Origin: Dehalococcoidales bacterium
GTDB lineage: Bacteria; Chloroflexota; Dehalococcoidia; Dehalococcoidales; UBA5760
NCBI GenBank assembly: GCA_028710655.1
Contig: JAQTTS010000015.1
Coordinates: forward strand, 1 to 17,005
Direction: 5' to 3'
Length of the DNA stretch: 17,005 nucleotides
Below are positions 1-8,069 of this stretch, in pieces. Position numbers and translations under genes: made by a program. Under the pieces are notes generated by a model, which saw only the letters and a list, made by a program, of their open reading frames with translations, did not search any database and had not been told where the DNA came from. Position 1 is the stretch's first letter. Every line of letters begins with the position of its first letter.

Positions 1-20
1 AAATTGTTAAGCAAGAGAGC

Positions 21-116
21 TGGCGGGGGCGCATGGGAGTCGAACCCACCAGAGACAGGCTAGTGCCCCCCAACGGATTTGAAGTCCGCGAAGCCCACCG
101 GGACTCAGCCGCCCCC
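21..116 (-). tRNA. selC: tRNA-Sec (anticodon TCA)
   Basis: Selenocysteine tRNA, which decodes UGA with SelB and a SECIS element. Read on the minus strand the RNA has the selC shape. The acceptor stem is 8 positions (seven pairs plus one G-G opposition), with discriminator G and an encoded CCA at 23-21. The D-stem is six pairs long with a four-base loop. The anticodon loop is CTTCAAA with anticodon TCA, closed by GCGGA/TCCGT. A long G-rich variable arm follows. The T-arm is GTGGG/CCCAT around TTCGACT. The 96-base length and extended D-stem are typical of bacterial tRNA-Sec and unlike tRNA-Ser or a suppressor tRNA. No selA, selB or selD lies in the window. The exact 5' base (116 or 117) is uncertain because of a run of six G. 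Confidence 0.95.
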
Positions 117-136
117 CGATCCTCAAGGCTGGTATG

Positions 137-165
137 ATTATACTACAGCCCCCGGTAAAGGACTA
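137..165 (-). promoter_or_regulatory. Promoter of selC
   Basis: On the minus strand there is a perfect -10 box TATAAT (142-137), preceded after a 17-base spacer by a weak -35 hexamer TAGTCC (165-160, three of six consensus positions). Transcription would begin near 130, leaving about 13 bases of leader before the mature tRNA. This suggests selC is transcribed on its own rather than from the upstream MBL-fold gene. Confidence 0.6.
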
Positions 166-259
166 CCAGTAGCGGGGTGTAGCGACTCATTCCGCCGGCT
201 ATCAGTGATGCCTCGCCGAAATTACCCATGCAGTATGAACAGAAAACTGACTACGGCTG

Positions 260-904
260 CTAAAGCGCTGGCTCAAGGACTATAATCCGGGTGATCGCCG
301 GCAGATCCCCGGCATTGAACTCGACTTCGCTGGCATCCGGTCGGCTGACATTCGTCTTCCCCTTAAGGAACTCGTCCACTCCGGCAACGGGGAAGGCACA
401 CCGTTCGTTCCTGTAGTGCATCGGTATCACCACCCGGGGCTTCAGTCGATTACAGACCGAGGTAGCATACCCGGCATCAATGGTAAAATTGCCGCCCACC
501 GGAATGAGCAGTACGTCGACCGGGCCTATCTCGGCAGCCTGCTTATCACTGAGCCGGTGGCCCAGGTCGCCGAGGTGGCAGACCCTCACCCCGCTGACGG
601 TAAAATAGAACATGGTATTGCCACCCCTCAGTCTACCCCCCTTCTCATCATGGCAGGAAGAAATCCCCTTGAAGCTTATCCCTTTGACCTCTGCCGTTCC
701 CACCCTGACTACCTCGGGATCCCCCCGGACGGAAGAGACGTTATTATGGTCGTAGTGGTCGTGACTTACCGTAACGATATCGGCCGTCTCCGTTATGCCG
801 GCATAGCTCAGATCACCGCCGGTCGTGTAGGGATCGGTGATTATCTTTATACCGTCATCCGAGGTAATCAGAAAAGAAGCGTGTCCCAACCATTTAACCC
901 TCAT
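260..904 (-). CDS. MBL-fold metal-dependent hydrolase (UlaG-like / UPF0173 type)
   Basis: A 214-residue cytoplasmic metallo-beta-lactamase-fold protein. Metal ligands are visible as H48-x-H50-x-D52-H53 (SHDHYDH), H85 (CHDEKGG), D113 in HLGDLGH and H163 in PMHY, the usual ligand set for a two-metal site. The N-terminus MRVKWLGHASFLI is the family's typical first strand, and the length matches the 210-230 residues usual for UPF0173. Family members include the L-ascorbate-6-phosphate lactonase UlaG and many proteins of unknown substrate, so the reaction here cannot be named. The ATG at 904 is preceded by AGGAGGG seven bases upstream, which fixes the start. It follows pepA by 30 bases and is probably cotranscribed with it. 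Confidence 0.88.
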   Translation of the reverse strand: MRVKWLGHASFLITSDDGIKIITDPYTTGGDLSYAGITETADIVTVSHDHYDHNNVSSVRGDPEVVRVGTAEVKGISFKGISSCHDEKGGRLRGGNTMFYFTVSGVRVCHLGDLGHRLSDKQAAEIGPVDVLLIPVGGNFTIDAGYATSVCNRLKPRVVIPMHYRNERCAFPVAGVDEFLKGKTNVSRPDASEVEFNAGDLPAITRIIVLEPAL

Positions 905-934
905 AAGCGGACCCTCCTGTTGTTATCACTTAAG

Positions 935-2434
935 CTAATCAGCCAGATCAAGGACAAGGTTCACCAGCGTACGCACAGGGACTCCGGTAGCCCCCTTGGT
1001 CAGATAGCCTTTATCCTTGTCGCTGATAAAAGTACCGGCGATATCCATATGAACCCAGGGGGTTTCCCCGACAAACTCGGCGAGGAACTGAGCGGCCGTA
1101 ATCGCACCGCCATATCTGCCCCCGGAATTCTTGATATCGGCGACATCGCTCTTGTTCTGCTCCTTATACTGCTCATACATCGGCATCGGCCAGATAAGCT
1201 CTCCCGCCTTGCTGCCGGCCGCAATTACCCGGTCGATAAGCTCCTGATTATTGCCGAAAGCCCCGCTACAGACATCACCCAGGGCAATGTGGCAGGCCCC
1301 GGTGAGCGTGGCGACATCAACGATACGTTTAGCCCCGGCATTCTTAACATAGCTCAGGGCGTCAGCCAGAATAAGCCGTCCCTCGGCATCGGTAGAGATA
1401 ATCTCAATGGTCTTGCCCCCCATCGCCGTAAGCACATCACCCGGCTTGATGGCGCTGCCGCCGGGCAGGTTTTCCGTAGCCGGAATAACCGCCATAACAT
1501 TAATGCCGGGCTTGAATTGAGCGAGCGCTCCCATCGCCGCCATAACAGCAGCTCCACCCGCCATATCCCCCTTCATCTCCTCCATCTTCTCCGAGGGCTT
1601 TATCGAGATACCCCCGGAATCAAAGGTTATCCCTTTACCCACCAGGGCAATGTCAACCCCGTCGGCATCACCACTCCGATAGTTAAGAATGATAAACCGG
1701 GCCGGCTCCCGGCTTCCCTGTGCCACACCCAGCAGTGCTCCCATCCCCAGCTCCCTCATCTGCTCCTCTTCAAGAACGCTAATCTCCAACCCGCACTCAC
1801 CAGCCAGTTCCCTCGCCGTCTCCGCCATAATGGCGGGGGTCATGTAGTTAGCCGGTTCGTTAGCCATGTCACGGGCCCGGCTGGTCGCCTCGGCCATAAT
1901 CCTGCCCTTAACGCAGCCTCTCTCCAGACCGGCACGCTCAGCTTCACTGGCTGCCACTATGGTAAACTCCCCAATCTCGCCATGTTCGGCTTCCTTAGTA
2001 ATATGCCTGCGAAACGAATAAAGACCGAGCTGGGCACCTTCGGTTACCGCCTGAGCTGCCGCCTCCGGGGGAATACCGGCCACCCCCGCCCCCAGAGCAG
2101 TAGTAGCGACACTAACACAGTCCTTCTGCCTAAGCAGACGGCAGGCCTCAGCGACAGCGCCGCGAATCTTATCCGGAGACAGCTCCGACTGCTTACCCAA
2201 GCCGACCAAAGCCACCCGGTCTGCCGACAACCGGCCCAGGCTGTGGACCAGGGTAATTTCGTTCAGCTTACCCTTAATCTCACCCTGCGTAGTAAGCCTC
2301 AAGACAGCCCCGCCCAGGGCACTGTCTATAAAAGTGATTTCGCCGCCAGGGCGCTCGGTACCATCGAACACTCCTACCAAGATAGCGCCGGCCTTAATCT
2401 CAGCAATATTGCCCTCAATAACCTTGATATCCAA
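935..2434 (-). CDS. pepA: Leucyl aminopeptidase (M17 family cytosol aminopeptidase)
   Basis: A 499-residue cytoplasmic dizinc aminopeptidase that removes N-terminal residues from peptides during protein turnover. It has an N-terminal macro-like domain (about 1-170) and a C-terminal catalytic domain. The metal and catalytic residues line up with E. coli PepA: K267 and D272 in GKGITFDSGG, D290 in MKGDMAGG, D349 and E351 with R353 in TDAEGRL. The signature usually reads NTDAEGRL; here it is STDAEGRL, with all ligands retained. The start is TTG at 2434, chosen because AGGGAGG lies just upstream and the N-terminal strand would be lost with a later start. It sits 67 bases after glmS and 30 bases before the MBL-fold gene. 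The glmS-pepA gap shows no convincing terminator or promoter. Confidence 0.95.
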   Translation of the reverse strand: MDIKVIEGNIAEIKAGAILVGVFDGTERPGGEITFIDSALGGAVLRLTTQGEIKGKLNEITLVHSLGRLSADRVALVGLGKQSELSPDKIRGAVAEACRLLRQKDCVSVATTALGAGVAGIPPEAAAQAVTEGAQLGLYSFRRHITKEAEHGEIGEFTIVAASEAERAGLERGCVKGRIMAEATSRARDMANEPANYMTPAIMAETARELAGECGLEISVLEEEQMRELGMGALLGVAQGSREPARFIILNYRSGDADGVDIALVGKGITFDSGGISIKPSEKMEEMKGDMAGGAAVMAAMGALAQFKPGINVMAVIPATENLPGGSAIKPGDVLTAMGGKTIEIISTDAEGRLILADALSYVKNAGAKRIVDVATLTGACHIALGDVCSGAFGNNQELIDRVIAAGSKAGELIWPMPMYEQYKEQNKSDVADIKNSGGRYGGAITAAQFLAEFVGETPWVHMDIAGTFISDKDKGYLTKGATGVPVRTLVNLVLDLAD

Positions 2435-2440
2435 CTGAAA

Positions 2441-2447
2441 CCTCCCT
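2441..2447 (-). promoter_or_regulatory. Strong Shine-Dalgarno site for the TTG start of pepA
   Basis: AGGGAGG on the minus strand ends six bases before the TTG codon at 2434. No ATG or GTG at a suitable distance competes with it, so it decides the pepA start. Confidence 0.75.
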
Positions 2448-2501
2448 GAAATTACTAAATCATTACTTACATTATCTCACTATTTCGTCCCGCCCCGGCA
2501 T

Positions 2502-4295
2502 TTACTCCACGGTTACGCTCTTGGCCAGATTCCGCGGGGTATCTATCGGGCAGCCCCTCTCACGGGCGGTATAGTAGGCCAGCAGCTGCAGGGCCACCAC
2601 ATTCACCACCGGGGAAAACAGGGGATCAACCGCAGGCACAAAGATAACCATGTCAGCAAACTCGCCGACATTATCGTCCCCCTCTTCGGCCAGTGCTATC
2701 ACGGGTGCCTTTCTCGCCTTGACCTCCTTGATATTGGACAGCATCGCCTGATAGGTATTATCACGCGCCAGAATAGCGACCACCGGCGTATTCTCACCAA
2801 GCAGAGCAAAGGAGCCGTGCTTCAGCTCCCCGGCGGCATAGCCTTCGGCATGAATATAGGAAATTTCCTTTAGCTTAAGTGCTCCCTCCAGAGCTATCGG
2901 GTAGTTTATCCCCCTACCGATGAAGAACACGCTCTCGTACCCGGCAAGATATCCGGCACATTCCTTAATGCTGTCCTTATCGCTCAACAACCGCTCCAGC
3001 TTCTCCGGCAGCTGCCTTAACTCCATAACCAGGTCTGCCAGCTTTCTGGCATCGACCTTATAGCTCAAGATTGCCAGCGAGTACAGGATAATAAGCTGAA
3101 CAGTGAAGCTCTTGGTCGCCGCCACCCCTATCTCAGGCCCGGCCCGGGTATAGACTACTTCATCGGCAATCCGGCTGGCACTGCTATCCATCACGTTGGT
3201 AATAGCCAGCAACAGGCACCCGGCCGCTTTTGCCCTTTTCATAGCCCTGAGCGTGTCCGCCGTCTCGCCGGACTGAGTAATGGCAAGTGCGACCGCCCCG
3301 TCCGGAGGCCGCTCGTAGTAGTTGACTTCAGAGGCCAGCTCCACTCTGACCGGAATACCGAGCACCTTCTCGATAATATATCTGCCGACCAGCGCCGCAT
3401 GATAAGAGGTGCCGCAGGCCAGGAGGGTCAGCGGTCTGATATCACCCTGCATTTTGGTCAAATCAACCAGTGATTCACCCGACGACTCATCCGACGACAA
3501 CCACCCGATAAGGGTATCCCGTATCACCCGGGGCTGCTCATGAATCTCTTTGAGCATAAAGTGCTCATAGCCCGCCCTCTGGGCATCCTCGACGCTCCAT
3601 AGAATCTTCTTATCCTGCCAGGCAACCTCTCTGCCATCTCGCATAATCCTGATGCCCGCAGCGCTCACCACCCCGAGGTCGCCATCCTCCAAATAGACAA
3701 CCCGGTTGGTGTCATCCAGCACCGCCGGCACGTCCGAAGCGACAAAGTTCTCCCGATCACCGATACCGATAATCAACGGGTTACCCTTCCTGGCAACGAC
3801 TAGATAAGACTCTCCGGCGGCTAATACGATTATGGCATAGCAGCCCTCCACATCCTTAAGAGCAGCCGCTACCGCCCCCTCCAGGTCACCCCGGTAGTAC
3901 TTCTCAATAAGATGCGGGATCACCTCGCTATCCGTCTCAGAGATAAACCTGTGCCCCTCAGCGATCAACCGCTTTTTCAGCAAGCGGTAATTGCCTATTA
4001 TCCCGTTGTGCACAACGGCAAACCGCCCCGAGCAATCACAATGCGGGTGGGCGTTTATCTGATTCGGCTCGCCGTGAGTCGCCCATCTGGTGTGACCGAT
4101 CCCAGCCGCCCCCTCAAGGCGGGGGACTCTCTGCTCCAAATCACCAACCTTACCGGCGTCCTTATACACTGTAACACCGTTATCGGCTATCGCCACGCCA
4201 CAGGAGTCATAGCCCCGGTACTCCAGCCTGAACAGGCTGTTGAACAGGATGGGCTGGGCCCGCCGGTAGCCGATATAACCAACGATACCGCACAT
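2502..4295 (-). CDS. glmS: Glutamine--fructose-6-phosphate aminotransferase (isomerizing)
   Basis: A 597-residue enzyme that makes glucosamine-6-phosphate from fructose-6-phosphate and glutamine, the committed step to amino sugars. It starts with MCGIVGYIG, so Cys2 becomes the N-terminal nucleophile after Met removal. The class II glutaminase domain fills about 1-220 (TRWATHG, NGIIGNY, ETDSEVIPHLI). Two SIS domains follow: ACGTSYHA and TQSGETADTL in the first, FIGRGINYPIALEGALKLKEISYIHAE style motifs in the second. The C-terminal DTPRNLAKSVTVE is the family's isomerase tail. The length is normal. The start ATG is two bases after the stop of the preceding nucleotidyltransferase gene and has only a weak ribosome site, so translation is probably coupled. 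The 2-base junction leaves no room for a glmS ribozyme directly upstream, and none is evident. Confidence 0.97.
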   Translation of the reverse strand: MCGIVGYIGYRRAQPILFNSLFRLEYRGYDSCGVAIADNGVTVYKDAGKVGDLEQRVPRLEGAAGIGHTRWATHGEPNQINAHPHCDCSGRFAVVHNGIIGNYRLLKKRLIAEGHRFISETDSEVIPHLIEKYYRGDLEGAVAAALKDVEGCYAIIVLAAGESYLVVARKGNPLIIGIGDRENFVASDVPAVLDDTNRVVYLEDGDLGVVSAAGIRIMRDGREVAWQDKKILWSVEDAQRAGYEHFMLKEIHEQPRVIRDTLIGWLSSDESSGESLVDLTKMQGDIRPLTLLACGTSYHAALVGRYIIEKVLGIPVRVELASEVNYYERPPDGAVALAITQSGETADTLRAMKRAKAAGCLLLAITNVMDSSASRIADEVVYTRAGPEIGVAATKSFTVQLIILYSLAILSYKVDARKLADLVMELRQLPEKLERLLSDKDSIKECAGYLAGYESVFFIGRGINYPIALEGALKLKEISYIHAEGYAAGELKHGSFALLGENTPVVAILARDNTYQAMLSNIKEVKARKAPVIALAEEGDDNVGEFADMVIFVPAVDPLFSPVVNVVALQLLAYYTARERGCPIDTPRNLAKSVTVE

Positions 4296-4297
4296 AG

Positions 4298-5473
4298 TTA
4301 AAACACCAGGCTCTTATCGGGCAGCCGCCCCCTGATCAGCTTGAGCGCCTGCACCTCACTGTAGTTTCCTAAAATAGCGCCGGGCTGAGCGACCACGCCG
4401 CTACCGATATTGCAGCCCTCACCCAGCATCGCTCCCATCTTTACCGAGTGGTACGAATCGTTAACCTTAACCTCAGCCTCACCGCTCAAGGCAGTGAAAT
4501 GCCCCCCGATAGCACAGCCGTTGCCGACCACTGAGTCCTGGATAACACCGCCGGTAGCAATGGCAACATCGCTGCCGATGACGCTGTTTTTGATTTCACT
4601 GAAGGGAGAAACGATAACGTTATCGCCGATACTGGTAGCCGGCAGAATACAGACATTCGGACCGATATCACAACCATCTCCGATGACCACCGGACCGACT
4701 ACAGACGAGTTTGCCCGTATTACGGTATCCCGCCCCACCGAGACCTGCCCTTTCAGGGAAACCCCCTTTTCAACAGTGCCACCCATCTCAGCCCTGGCCT
4801 TAAGAATGACCACGCTGTTGAGACCTAGCATATCCCAGGGATAGACAGCTTCAAGCCAGGGGCCATCCGTCTCACAGGCATAGATAGTCTTACCACAGCC
4901 TATCATTTTGTTGAGGACAGCCGAGATAGTCAGATCGGCCTCGATATAGTCGAAAACCTCCCTGCTGAAGGCATAAATCCGGGTCATGACCGTATTACCG
5001 CCTGCTTCTTTGGGTTGCTCTACGATATTCTTAACCACGCCGTCCTCAATGTTCGCCACGCCGTACCTTTCCGGATGCTCTACCCTCTTCACCAGGACGG
5101 CTTCCGGTTTAACAGTAACAAACCGGGCAATGGTAGCGGCATCAATCAGTTTATCCCCGGAGAGGACAAGGAACTCATCCTGGGCCACTTCCCTGGTCTG
5201 ATCCAGAGCATGAGCGGTGCCCAGGCGTTCCTTCTGGGTGACATAGGTGATATCGACACCGAGATGCTCTCCCGAACCCATATAGTCGAATATCTGCTCA
5301 CGCTTATAGCCCACCACCATTACAATGTTGCGAACTCCGTTCTGCGCCAATGCCTCAACCAGATACTGAAGGATCGGCTTGCCAGCTACAGGAAGCATTA
5401 CCTTCGGCCGGTTAACTGTAAACGGCCTGAGCCGCCACCCCTCACCCGCTGCCAGTATTATCGCCTGTTTCAT
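4298..5473 (-). CDS. Sugar-1-phosphate nucleotidyltransferase with C-terminal left-handed beta-helix (GlmU/ST0452-like), copy 1
   Basis: A 391-residue two-domain protein. Residues 1 to about 230 form a nucleotidyltransferase domain with the nucleotide-binding loop LAAGEGWRLRPFT (7-19) and RPKVMLP (22-28). W13 sits where T or S is usual. GDKLID (near residue 110) carries the metal-binding Asp. From about 240 the protein consists of hexapeptide repeats of the acyltransferase beta-helix type (VVIGDGCDIGPNVCI and similar). In the archaeal ST0452 family such proteins activate hexose-1-phosphates and acetylate glucosamine-1-phosphate, replacing bacterial GlmU. Position next to glmS and a phosphomutase supports a role in UDP-GlcNAc or related sugar synthesis, but substrate is not provable here. 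ATG at 5473 has the site GAGAGGTGA just upstream. It follows copy 2 by 10 bases. Confidence 0.88.
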   Translation of the reverse strand: MKQAIILAAGEGWRLRPFTVNRPKVMLPVAGKPILQYLVEALAQNGVRNIVMVVGYKREQIFDYMGSGEHLGVDITYVTQKERLGTAHALDQTREVAQDEFLVLSGDKLIDAATIARFVTVKPEAVLVKRVEHPERYGVANIEDGVVKNIVEQPKEAGGNTVMTRIYAFSREVFDYIEADLTISAVLNKMIGCGKTIYACETDGPWLEAVYPWDMLGLNSVVILKARAEMGGTVEKGVSLKGQVSVGRDTVIRANSSVVGPVVIGDGCDIGPNVCILPATSIGDNVIVSPFSEIKNSVIGSDVAIATGGVIQDSVVGNGCAIGGHFTALSGEAEVKVNDSYHSVKMGAMLGEGCNIGSGVVAQPGAILGNYSEVQALKLIRGRLPDKSLVF

Positions 5474-5483
5474 GATTCACCTC

Positions 5484-6686
5484 TCAGTATATCCTCGCCC
5501 CCGGCAAGAAGACGCCGCTAACCACCGCACCCGGTGCAATACGAGCGTTATTGCCAATGACACTGCCGGTATTGATACTGGCGTTAATGCCGACCTCAAC
5601 CCCATCTCCGATGATAGCCCCCAGTTTACGCCTTTTGCTGTCGATGCCGTCCACCACTATATTCTTCTTGTCCAGACGTAGGTTGGCAATCTTGGCTCCG
5701 GAACCCAGGTTACAGCCGGCACCGATGACGCTGTCGCCAACGTAATTGTGGTGGGGGATTTTGGTCCCAGTCATAACGATGGAAGCCTTGACCTCGGTAG
5801 CGCCGCCGATATGGCAGCCGTCACCGATTGCGGTGTGAGGACGAATATAGCAGTTGGGACCGATGTCACAACCTTCTCCGATTATCACCGGCCCCACGAT
5901 ATATGAACCCGACCTTACCACCGTGTTCCTGCCGATAGAGACCATGCCCTTCATTACCACATTCTCTTCCACTTCACCCTGGTTGTCTGCCTCAATCTCG
6001 GTCAGCAAAGACTGGTTGGCCGCCAGCAGATCCCAGGGATAGCTCAGGTTTAGCCAGTAGTCAATCTCCTGATAAGATACCTCCTGCCCGCTATCAATCA
6101 TCAACTGCAGGGAGTCGGTGAGCTCATACTCTCCACGCGGCGACTTCACCGTCCGGGATATGGCACCGAAAATACCGGGGGTAAGACGGTAGATGCCGGC
6201 ATTTACCATACAGGAGGGGGGGCTTGCCGTCTTTTCGTAGATACGGACCACCCTGCCTTCACTCAACTCAAGGACACCCACGCCCCACGGATCCTCAGCA
6301 GGAAAGACGCTCATGGCGTTACCATTCTTCTCCATTACCCGCCTAATATCTTTGTGCTTAACGATAATATCCCCGTTCATGAGAAGGAAGTCGCCGCTAA
6401 GCAGCCCCTCAACCATTCGGAGCGCATCAGCGGTCCCCAGCTGCCGCCCCTGGCGGCAGTATTCGATACTAACCCCCCACCGGCTGCCGTCGGCAAAGTA
6501 GTCACGTACCTGCTCGTCGTGATAGCCGACAACAAAGACAAACTCCCCGATACCCGCCTTCTTAGCCTCGACGACCAGATGCTCCAGTATGGGCCGGTTG
6601 GCGATGGGAATCATCACCTTGGGCCTTGTGTAAGTCAGGGGACGCATCCGGCTCCCCTCACCGGCCGCTAACATAACCGCCTTCAA
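5484..6686 (-). CDS. Sugar-1-phosphate nucleotidyltransferase / acetyltransferase (GlmU/ST0452-like), copy 2
   Basis: A 400-residue paralogue of the next gene. The nucleotidyltransferase domain shows LAAGEGSRMRPLT (6-18), RPKVMIP (21-27) and MNGD (near 115). The C-terminal half is a left-handed beta-helix of hexapeptide repeats, ending with a segment (RRKLGAIIGDGVEVGIN) that resembles the acetyltransferase active-site region of archaeal ST0452-type enzymes better than copy 1 does. It is therefore the better candidate for glucosamine-1-phosphate acetylation plus uridylyl transfer. The start is TTG at 6686: AAGGAGGGGA lies just upstream, and the next ATG (codon 5) would cut into the first beta-strand. 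The TTGA overlap with the upstream phosphomutase stop indicates translational coupling. Confidence 0.9.
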   Translation of the reverse strand: MKAVMLAAGEGSRMRPLTYTRPKVMIPIANRPILEHLVVEAKKAGIGEFVFVVGYHDEQVRDYFADGSRWGVSIEYCRQGRQLGTADALRMVEGLLSGDFLLMNGDIIVKHKDIRRVMEKNGNAMSVFPAEDPWGVGVLELSEGRVVRIYEKTASPPSCMVNAGIYRLTPGIFGAISRTVKSPRGEYELTDSLQLMIDSGQEVSYQEIDYWLNLSYPWDLLAANQSLLTEIEADNQGEVEENVVMKGMVSIGRNTVVRSGSYIVGPVIIGEGCDIGPNCYIRPHTAIGDGCHIGGATEVKASIVMTGTKIPHHNYVGDSVIGAGCNLGSGAKIANLRLDKKNIVVDGIDSKRRKLGAIIGDGVEVGINASINTGSVIGNNARIAPGAVVSGVFLPGARIY

Positions 6687-7987
6687 AGACTCCCCTCCTT
6701 TTTGACCTTACCGCACTCCTTGACTATCCTGATACCGAGATCATAAAGCTCCTCGGCTCGCGCCCGGCTCCTGGCCTCGGCAGTTATCCTCACCTTCGGC
6801 TCGGTACCGGAGGACCTGATAAGCAGCCAGCTGTCAGCAAAGCCGAGTCTGATGCCATCCCTTTTGCTTAGCGACAGAGGATTCATCGCCGCCAGCCGCG
6901 GCTCCAGCTCCGACACGGCTACCCCCTCGACCCCGACACTCCCCCTTATGATAGGGTAAGAGGGTATCTCATCAATCAATGCCGACAGCTTATTATTACC
7001 AGCGATTACAGCTATCCGGCCGGCAGCATAGATGCCGTCGGGACACAGCGAGATACCGGGAAAAATCCAGCTTCCCGACGGCTCGCCGCCGAAATCCCCT
7101 GCCGATTTAAGCTCCTCTGAGACAGCGGTATCGCCTATCCTGGTCCGGGTAACCTTAAAACCCATCTCCTCGATAGCCATCGAGGCATCCAGGGTAGTAA
7201 CCACCTCTTTTGCCCCGACCTCACGGGAAAAGAGCCCCAGGAGCTTATCACCGGGGACGAACCGCCCCTTATCATCGACAGCCATCATCCGGTCAGCATC
7301 TCCATCGTGAGCAATACCTAAATCGGCGTCGAAATCTTTAGTGGCCTTAATCAACTCGCCCAGATTTGCCTCGATTGGCTCGGGATTGTGGGGGAAGAAA
7401 CCGCTGGGATAGCAATTCAGACCCACTACCCGGCAGCCCAACCTGCGGAGCAGATAGGGCGTAATCCCCGAAGCCGGCCCACAGCCACAGTCCACCACCA
7501 CCTTGATCCCGAGTCCCGAGGGAAGGTCTTTCAGGATGCGTTCGGAGTGTTCCTCAACGGCGCCACCGAGCACCTTACTTGAGCCAATCTCCTGCCAGGA
7601 GGCAGCCCAGGGCAGACCCCCGCAGACCAGTTCCTCCACCTGCCGGCACTGAGCCGGACTGAAGGCAGCACCGTCGGGATTTATCAGCTTGATGCCGTTA
7701 TACTCCGGGGGGTTGTGCGAAGCAGTAATCATTACCCCCGCCTGGAAGTTCCTGGCGGCAAAGGCGAGCGTCGGCGTGGAGAGGATTCCTCCATCGGAGC
7801 AGCGAGCGCCGCTGCTCAAAATGCCGGAAATAACGGCATGCTTCAAGACACCGGCGGAAGTTCGGGTATCGTTGGCGACCACCACGCTATGGTAGCTCTT
7901 ACCGAGAGCCATTCCCACTCTCAAGGCCAGCTGAACCAAGTCCTCATCGAAGAGTCTTCTTATTCCGGAGGTACCGAATAACTGCAT
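6683..7987 (-). CDS. Phosphohexomutase (phosphoglucomutase/phosphomannomutase/GlmM-like)
   Basis: A 434-residue alpha-D-phosphohexomutase that moves phosphate between C6 and C1 of a hexose. All four active-site loops are present (numbered from the ATG): phosphoserine S90 in TASHNPPEYNG, the metal loop DGDADR (D228, D230, D232), the sugar-binding loop GGEPSGSW (about 300-307) and the phosphate-binding RSSGTEP (about 391-397). As first gene of the operon with glmS it most likely supplies glucosamine-1-phosphate (GlmM role), but glucose or mannose phosphate cannot be excluded. A TTG codon directly precedes the ATG (7990-7988). The ATG at 7987 is preferred because the promoter places the transcript start almost on it. 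There is no Shine-Dalgarno site. Confidence 0.92.
   Translation of the reverse strand: MQLFGTSGIRRLFDEDLVQLALRVGMALGKSYHSVVVANDTRTSAGVLKHAVISGILSSGARCSDGGILSTPTLAFAARNFQAGVMITASHNPPEYNGIKLINPDGAAFSPAQCRQVEELVCGGLPWAASWQEIGSSKVLGGAVEEHSERILKDLPSGLGIKVVVDCGCGPASGITPYLLRRLGCRVVGLNCYPSGFFPHNPEPIEANLGELIKATKDFDADLGIAHDGDADRMMAVDDKGRFVPGDKLLGLFSREVGAKEVVTTLDASMAIEEMGFKVTRTRIGDTAVSEELKSAGDFGGEPSGSWIFPGISLCPDGIYAAGRIAVIAGNNKLSALIDEIPSYPIIRGSVGVEGVAVSELEPRLAAMNPLSLSKRDGIRLGFADSWLLIRSSGTEPKVRITAEARSRARAEELYDLGIRIVKECGKVKKEGSL
6691..6700 (-). promoter_or_regulatory. Shine-Dalgarno site deciding the TTG start at 6686
   Basis: AAGGAGGGGA on the minus strand lies within the last codons of the phosphomutase gene, four bases before TTG. 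It supports the TTG start and the four-base stop/start overlap. Confidence 0.75.
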
Positions 7988-7993
7988 CAAGCT

Positions 7994-8022
7994 AATTTAA
8001 CCAACGCCAGTCGCGATGTCAA
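7994..8022 (-). promoter_or_regulatory. Promoter of the NDP-sugar operon, probably giving a leaderless mRNA
   Basis: On the minus strand a perfect -35 box TTGACA (8022-8017) is followed after exactly 17 bases by TAAATT (7999-7994, four of six). A start point six or seven bases beyond the -10 box falls at about 7988-7987, which is the ATG itself. The interval carries no ribosome-binding sequence, in keeping with leaderless initiation. Confidence 0.7.
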
Positions 8023-8069
8023 GTAATTTTAAGGTTTGTTAACATACGCCTTTGGCAAGGGAGGGCGAA

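Noticed and set aside
416..2449. A 677-codon open frame on the plus strand, antisense to pepA and the MBL-fold gene
   Set aside because: It spans two clearly recognised genes on the other strand, and its translation is low-complexity, Arg/His/Pro-rich and matches no family. It is a by-product of codon bias in a GC-rich sequence.
4296..4297. A glmS ribozyme or riboswitch upstream of glmS
   Set aside because: Only two bases separate glmS from the preceding gene, and nothing resembling the ribozyme core is seen there.
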